A DNA stretch of 7,449 bases from Anaerolineae bacterium (lineage in GTDB: Bacteria > Chloroflexota > Anaerolineae > UBA4142): NCBI GenBank assembly GCA_026417715.1, contig JAOACU010000143.1, positions 1 through 7,449 on the forward strand, given 5' to 3'. Made by a program: the position numbers and the translations under genes. The notes under the pieces are model-generated. The model searched no databases and was not told the origin of the DNA. It was given only the letters and a program-made list of their open reading frames with translations. Each line of letters opens with the position of its first letter. The first letter of the stretch is position 1. This document shows, in pieces, positions 4,338 to 7,449 of the stretch.

Positions 4338-5922
4338 GGTAGATGAAATTTTGTGGACGAGTGGGTTCATCAACGAACGTATCATCGCGCCGATTTCGCC
4401 ACTCGGTTGGTCGCACATTGGTCCACTCATCGAAGAACTGGCGTTGCGCGATCCGCTGCGATTCTTGGGTTATCCCGATGCGGAAACGATTCCGCTGACG
4501 CGCTTGTGGCGCGGGTTGCCGTACGCCAACGCGCGCGCATTCCGCATCTTTTACAAAGTCTTTCCCGATTTTTTCCTCCCCGAAGACGCGTATCGCTACT
4601 TTCCGAATGGCGATGTGTCGCTCCGCACGCGCGCGCCGTATCCGCGTTGGCGCGATGCACCGCGCGTACTCTTTTCGCTCCTCCGCGCGTTTTTTGCCGA
4701 TCCGTTCAACGTGTCGCCGCTTCACAACTATCGTCATTGGGCGCGTTATGTGCGCGTGCACGATGCGCGCGTCGCCGCGCTACGCGCGCGCGTGGAAACG
4801 CTGGTGCACGCTGAACCGCGCGCAATCTTCGACGCGCTGCGCGAGGTGATGCAATTACATTGCGGCGTTTTGCGGATTCATCGCTGGAGTTTGATAGATG
4901 CCGATTTGACCTTTGGTTTGCTCAAGCGACTGGTTGCCGCGTGGGTTGACCGTGAACACGTGAACGAAATCATCGCGCGACTAGTGGCGGATGTGCCGAA
5001 CAAGACCCTTGAGATTGATACGCAACTGCGTCAACTCTCCAATCTCCAATCTCCAATCTGCAATCTGCAAGATTTTCTTGCAGAACACGGGCATCGTTCG
5101 TTCTCGATTGATATTGCCGTGCCGACGTTCGCGGAGGCACCCGAACAGGTTATGCAACTACTATCGAATGACGAAAGACGAAAGACGAAGGACGAAAGAT
5201 TTTCGTCATTCGTCATTCGTCCTTCGTCTTGGTGGAAACGTACAATCTTTGATTGGGTACTCGCACTCGCGCGCCACTATCTTGCTCTGCGCGAAGATCA
5301 ACGGTACTACTGGCAAAAGTCGCTCGCGCTCGCGCGGCGGTTGTACCTGATGTTAGCCGATCGGCTGGTGACCGAAGGTGTGATTGCCGCGCGCGAGGAG
5401 GTGTTTTACGCCACACACGACGAACTCGTCGCGTATTTCGATCATCGGTTACCTAAGGCAGAATTGGCGCGTGCGATTGCCGCGCGGCAAGCCGAGTGGC
5501 GCGAGTACCAGCGCGCGTTCGAACAATCACCGGCAACAGCGTACCCACCGTTTTTGCAAGGTGATGTGCCATTGTGGAACGCGCCACAACGCGTTCTCTC
5601 GCAGTGGCGCGGACGCGCGATTAGCCCTGGTGTTGGGCGCGGTGTTGCGCGCGTGGTGCATACACCCAACGAGTTGGTGCGCGTGCAGTATGGCGATGTG
5701 CTCGTTGCGCCTGCCACCGACCCAGCGTGGACGCCAGTGTTCGCGCGCCTTGCGGGACTCGTCGTCGAGCGCGGCGGTGTGTTATCACACAGCGCGGTCG
5801 TCGCGCGCGAGTATCGCGTACCGGCGGTTGCCGGCATCGCGAACATCGTGGCGGAGATTCGAGACGGGGAAATTATCGAGGTGGATGGAAGTCGCGGTTG
5901 CGTTAGTCGAGTAGTCGGATAG
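4330..5922 (+). CDS. PEP-utilising enzyme-like protein with swivelling His domain, no ATP-grasp
   Basis: The 530-residue protein ends in a PEP-utilising-enzyme mobile domain (about 431-525): ISPGVGRG (431-438), a central segment with DVLVAPATDPAW, and GGVLSHSAVVAREYRVPAVAG with the phosphate-carrying His487. The N-terminus (WTSGFINERIIAPISPLGW, about 9-27) and the mostly helical middle resemble the part of rifampicin phosphotransferase and PEP-synthase-like proteins that lies between the ATP-grasp and the His domain. No ATP-grasp and no PEP-binding barrel are present, so it cannot perform a full PEP synthase cycle alone. It may work with a separate kinase subunit or have another role; the substrate is unknown. 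Start: ATG 4330 with GAAGGA ten bases upstream; ATG 4336 is possible. Two repeat arrays are inserted in frame (about residues 238-248 and 280-301), and the stop lies in a third. It is a single gene facing an M42 peptidase tail to tail. Confidence 0.8.
   Translation: MTMVDEILWTSGFINERIIAPISPLGWSHIGPLIEELALRDPLRFLGYPDAETIPLTRLWRGLPYANARAFRIFYKVFPDFFLPEDAYRYFPNGDVSLRTRAPYPRWRDAPRVLFSLLRAFFADPFNVSPLHNYRHWARYVRVHDARVAALRARVETLVHAEPRAIFDALREVMQLHCGVLRIHRWSLIDADLTFGLLKRLVAAWVDREHVNEIIARLVADVPNKTLEIDTQLRQLSNLQSPICNLQDFLAEHGHRSFSIDIAVPTFAEAPEQVMQLLSNDERRKTKDERFSSFVIRPSSWWKRTIFDWVLALARHYLALREDQRYYWQKSLALARRLYLMLADRLVTEGVIAAREEVFYATHDELVAYFDHRLPKAELARAIAARQAEWREYQRAFEQSPATAYPPFLQGDVPLWNAPQRVLSQWRGRAISPGVGRGVARVVHTPNELVRVQYGDVLVAPATDPAWTPVFARLAGLVVERGGVLSHSAVVAREYRVPAVAGIANIVAEIRDGEIIEVDGSRGCVSRVVG
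5041..5068. repeat. In-frame 7-bp tandem array in the PEP-like gene
   Basis: AATCTCC twice and AATCTGC twice, in exact 7-base register, encode NLQSPICNLQ (from residue 238). A 7-base unit passes through all three codon phases, and none of them contains a stop here. The words match the AAATCT-type arrays at 1841 and 7148. Confidence 0.85.
5169..5229. repeat. In-frame palindromic 7-bp array in the PEP-like gene
   Basis: The left arm is TGACGAA, AGACGAA, AGACGAA, GGACGAA (5169-5196). The right arm is TTCGTCA, TTCGTCA, TTCGTCC, TTCGTCT (5202-5229). They form a 28-bp stem that mismatches only at the first base of some words, with a 5-base loop. The array encodes a charged, then hydrophobic, stretch at about residues 280-300 (DERRKTKDERF and on). 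The mRNA would fold into a strong hairpin inside the coding region. Confidence 0.9.
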
Positions 5923-6016
5923 TCGCATAGTCAGATAGTCACCGTCCAACAATTGACTACCTGACCCCAAGACCATCTGACTACAAGACCACCTGACTAC
6001 TCGACTATTCGACTAG
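5904..6016. terminator. Inverted 8-bp array at convergent gene ends, possible bidirectional terminator
   Basis: The left arm has five 8-base words (TAGTCGAG, TAGTCGGA, TAGTCGCA, TAGTCAGA, TAGTCACC; 5904-5943). The right arm (5953-6016) has eight words, mainly CTGACTAC and TCGACTAT types. The outer ends 5904-5917 and 6002-6015 pair at 13 of 14 positions, and the exception can pair as G-U in the RNA. The stop TAG of the plus-strand PEP-like gene (5920-5922) and the stop of the minus-strand M42 gene (6013-6015) both lie in the TAG of a word. There is no T-run, so the terminator role is inferred from position and fold. Confidence 0.7.
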
Positions 6017-7080
6017 TCCAACTTGAACGGCTTGTTCAACACCGCGACTAACAACTTGATGGCGTTCTGCAAATCGTCGAAATCAATCATCTCGGAGGGC
6101 GTGTGAATGTAGCGCGTCGGAATCGAAAGACAACCAGCCGGCACACCTTCGCGCGTCGTTTGCATTGCCATCGCGTCGGTGGTGCCACCGGTGAGTACTT
6201 CAAACTGGTACGGAATTTTCTCTGCGCGCGCGGTTTCGGCGAGTAGATTTTTTACAGCAGGATGTGCCAGCATTCCCGCGTCCTTGACTTTGATGGCTGG
6301 ACCCTTGCCGAGTTGCACTGCCATCGGATTCGCTTCGGGTGTGTCGCCGGTGCCGGTCACATCCACCGCGATCGCCAAATCGGGTTGCACGCCGTATGCC
6401 GATGTGGTCGCGCCGCGCAAGCCGACTTCTTCTTGCACTGTGAAAACGAAATAGACATCGTGCGGCGATTTCTTCAACTCGCGCATCACTTCGATTAACA
6501 CCACACAACCGATGCGATCATCCATCGCTTTGGCAACGATGCGTTTACCCAAGTCGGCAAAGTCACGCCAAAAGCCAGCGGGATCGCCCACCTGAATTGG
6601 TGCATCATCTTTGCTCGTCGCGCCAACGTCAATGAACAATTTGTTCAACGTCACTTCGCTCGTGCTCGAATTTTTCACTTCGCGTCCAAACACACCAATC
6701 ACGCCGTTGGCAAAGCGACAACGTTGACCAAAGAGTGTGAGTGGGAACACGCCACCAATCGGCGCAAAGCGCGCAAATCCTTTTTCGTCAATGTGCGTAA
6801 CGATGACGCCAATTTCGTCCATATGCGCGGCGAGCATCACTTTTTTGCGCGGTGTTGCACCCGTTCCTTTTTTGCGCGCGATCAAATTGCCCAGCGCGTC
6901 CACGCGAATTTCATCGGCGTAATTTTCGATCTCGGCGCGAATCAATTCACGCACCGTTTGTTCGTATCCTGATGGACCATACGCCTCGGTGATGCGTTTG
7001 GTCAACGCTTTGAGTGGATGGAGATGACTCGTGTTGCTATCCAGCATCGGAAAGTGAGTGTTCTTTTTGTCGTTAGCCAT
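6013..7080 (-). CDS. M42 family metallopeptidase (glutamyl aminopeptidase/TET-like)
   Basis: The 355-residue cytoplasmic aminopeptidase belongs to the two-metal M42 family, whose members usually assemble into large tetrahedral complexes and trim short peptides. All expected metal and catalytic residues are visible: His86 and Asp88 in AAHMDEIG, the bridging Asp187 in AMDDRIG, catalytic Glu217 and ligand Glu218 in QEEVGLRG, Asp240 in AVDVTGTGD, and His326 in PTRYIHTPSEM. The PDZ-like dimerisation domain lies between His86 and Asp187. Length is normal. The start at 7080 is supported by GAGGTGA four to ten bases upstream; the first 20 residues are variable and polar, so Met12 is a weaker alternative. 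Some family members are annotated as endoglucanase M, but the motifs indicate a peptidase. It follows a second M42 gene on the same strand, 102 bases upstream, and ends in the inverted array shared with the PEP-like gene. Confidence 0.93.
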   Translation of the reverse strand: MANDKKNTHFPMLDSNTSHLHPLKALTKRITEAYGPSGYEQTVRELIRAEIENYADEIRVDALGNLIARKKGTGATPRKKVMLAAHMDEIGVIVTHIDEKGFARFAPIGGVFPLTLFGQRCRFANGVIGVFGREVKNSSTSEVTLNKLFIDVGATSKDDAPIQVGDPAGFWRDFADLGKRIVAKAMDDRIGCVVLIEVMRELKKSPHDVYFVFTVQEEVGLRGATTSAYGVQPDLAIAVDVTGTGDTPEANPMAVQLGKGPAIKVKDAGMLAHPAVKNLLAETARAEKIPYQFEVLTGGTTDAMAMQTTREGVPAGCLSIPTRYIHTPSEMIDFDDLQNAIKLLVAVLNKPFKLD

Positions 7081-7083
7081 TGT

Positions 7084-7090
7084 TCACCTC
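7084..7090 (-). promoter_or_regulatory. Strong Shine-Dalgarno of the M42 gene
   Basis: GAGGTGA on the minus strand lies three bases before ATG 7080 (four when counted from the GAGGTG core). It is the only textbook ribosome-binding site in the window, and it fixes the start of the M42 gene. It borders the 7-bp array directly. Confidence 0.8.
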
Positions 7091-7091
7091 A

Positions 7092-7182
7092 GGACGAAGG
7101 ACAACAGATTTTCGATTGCCGATTTTAGATTGCCGATTGCGTCTAATCGCAAATCGCAAATCTAAAATCGAAAATTCTTCGT
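7092..7182. repeat. Thirteen-word 7-bp palindromic array between two M42 genes
   Basis: Thirteen words in unbroken 7-base register fill the gap, including GGACGAA, AGATTTT, CGATTGC (twice), CGATTTT, CGCAAAT (twice), CTAAAAT and CGAAAAT. The inner arms GATTTTAGATT (7121-7131) and AATCTAAAATC (7159-7169) pair perfectly over 11 bp. ATTTTCGA (7108-7115) with TCGAAAAT (7168-7175), and ACGAAG (7094-7099) with CTTCGT (7177-7182), are further complementary segments. It could separate expression of the two genes by stopping or processing the transcript. Confidence 0.85.
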
Positions 7183-7449
7183 CTAAATCCTTGCTACCTT
7201 GGGAAGTGCTTTCACCATCAACGTAATCAGGTGTTCCAAGTCTCGCCGATTGAGCACACTGACCGGCGAGTGAATATAGCGCGTGGGTACAGCCACCGCG
7301 ACGGAGGGCACACCTTCTTTGATGAGCGCGATGCGTCCCGCGTCGGTGCCGCCCGCAACGGCTTGCTTGAATTGATACGGAATTTTGTTTTCCTTCGCCG
7401 TCTCGAAAAGCAAGTTCACCAGCCGCCGATCGGAAATCAACGAATTGTC
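7183..7449 (-). CDS. Second M42 family metallopeptidase, C-terminal part
   Basis: The last 88 residues of a gene whose 5' end lies beyond the window; the frame is open to the edge, so a start near 7440 is not real. The segment aligns with the end of the neighbouring M42 protein: KIPYQF, the GGTDAG loop, KEGVP, and VPTRYIHSP, which carries the metal-binding His. The two tails are clearly homologous but diverged (for example GGTTDAMAM against AGGTDAGRI), so this is an old paralogue and not a recent duplication. It ends in a tail ALPKVARI with the stop directly beside the 7-bp array. Confidence 0.88.
   Translation of the reverse strand, partial: DNSLISDRRLVNLLFETAKENKIPYQFKQAVAGGTDAGRIALIKEGVPSVAVAVPTRYIHSPVSVLNRRDLEHLITLMVKALPKVARI

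Noticed and set aside
4330..5922. Complete PEP synthase or pyruvate phosphate dikinase
   Set aside because: The ATP-grasp and PEP-binding barrel domains are missing and the length is too short.
7183..7440. Complete small gene starting at 7440
   Set aside because: The frame continues open to the window edge and the sequence matches only the C-terminal part of M42 peptidases.

Overview
The window looks like a chromosomal segment of a free-living bacterium, most plausibly a Chloroflexota (Anaerolineae-like) genome. That assignment is inferred from overall style and not from a marker gene: heavy use of GCG/CGC codons with frequent GCGCGC runs, a membrane-anchored protein with a Pro/Thr-rich tail, paired M42 peptidases, and many short-word repeat arrays. 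No phage, transposase, CRISPR or plasmid genes are visible.

Layout. 1-230: non-coding, with an imperfect palindrome and a good sigma70-type promoter. 231-590 (+): small membrane-anchored protein with a Pro/Thr-rich tail, apparently translated from a nearly leaderless mRNA. 713-2362 (+): nnr, the bifunctional NAD(P)H-hydrate epimerase/dehydratase. 2344-2536: a 23-bp tandem array followed by a palindromic 7-bp array. 2572-4068 (+): purH, the last two steps of IMP synthesis. 4087-4120: a bidirectional intrinsic terminator. 4128-4200 (-): tRNA-Val(TAC). 4257-4306: back-to-back promoters that share their -35 region, one for the tRNA (-) and one for the next gene (+). 4330-5922 (+): a PEP-utilising-enzyme-like protein that keeps the swivelling phosphohistidine domain but has no ATP-grasp domain. 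5904-6016: an inverted 8-bp-word array in which two convergent genes end. 6013-7080 (-): M42 metallopeptidase. 7092-7182: thirteen 7-bp words in strict register. 7183-7449 (-): C-terminal part of a second M42 peptidase, cut by the window edge.

The genes are mostly housekeeping (metabolite repair, purine synthesis, translation, peptide turnover) and do not form one pathway. The most striking signal is a system of short-period arrays (7, 8 and 23 bp), many arranged as inverted repeats. They fill nearly every intergenic gap. They supply or contain stop codons (nnr, the PEP-like gene, the M42 gene) and ribosome-binding sequence, and they also sit in frame inside nnr (three places) and the PEP-like gene (two places). 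The same words recur at separate loci (TGACGAA/GGACGAA, AATCTNN, CCAATNNN, ACCTGAAACTTG), which suggests an active or recently active process that seeds or expands them.
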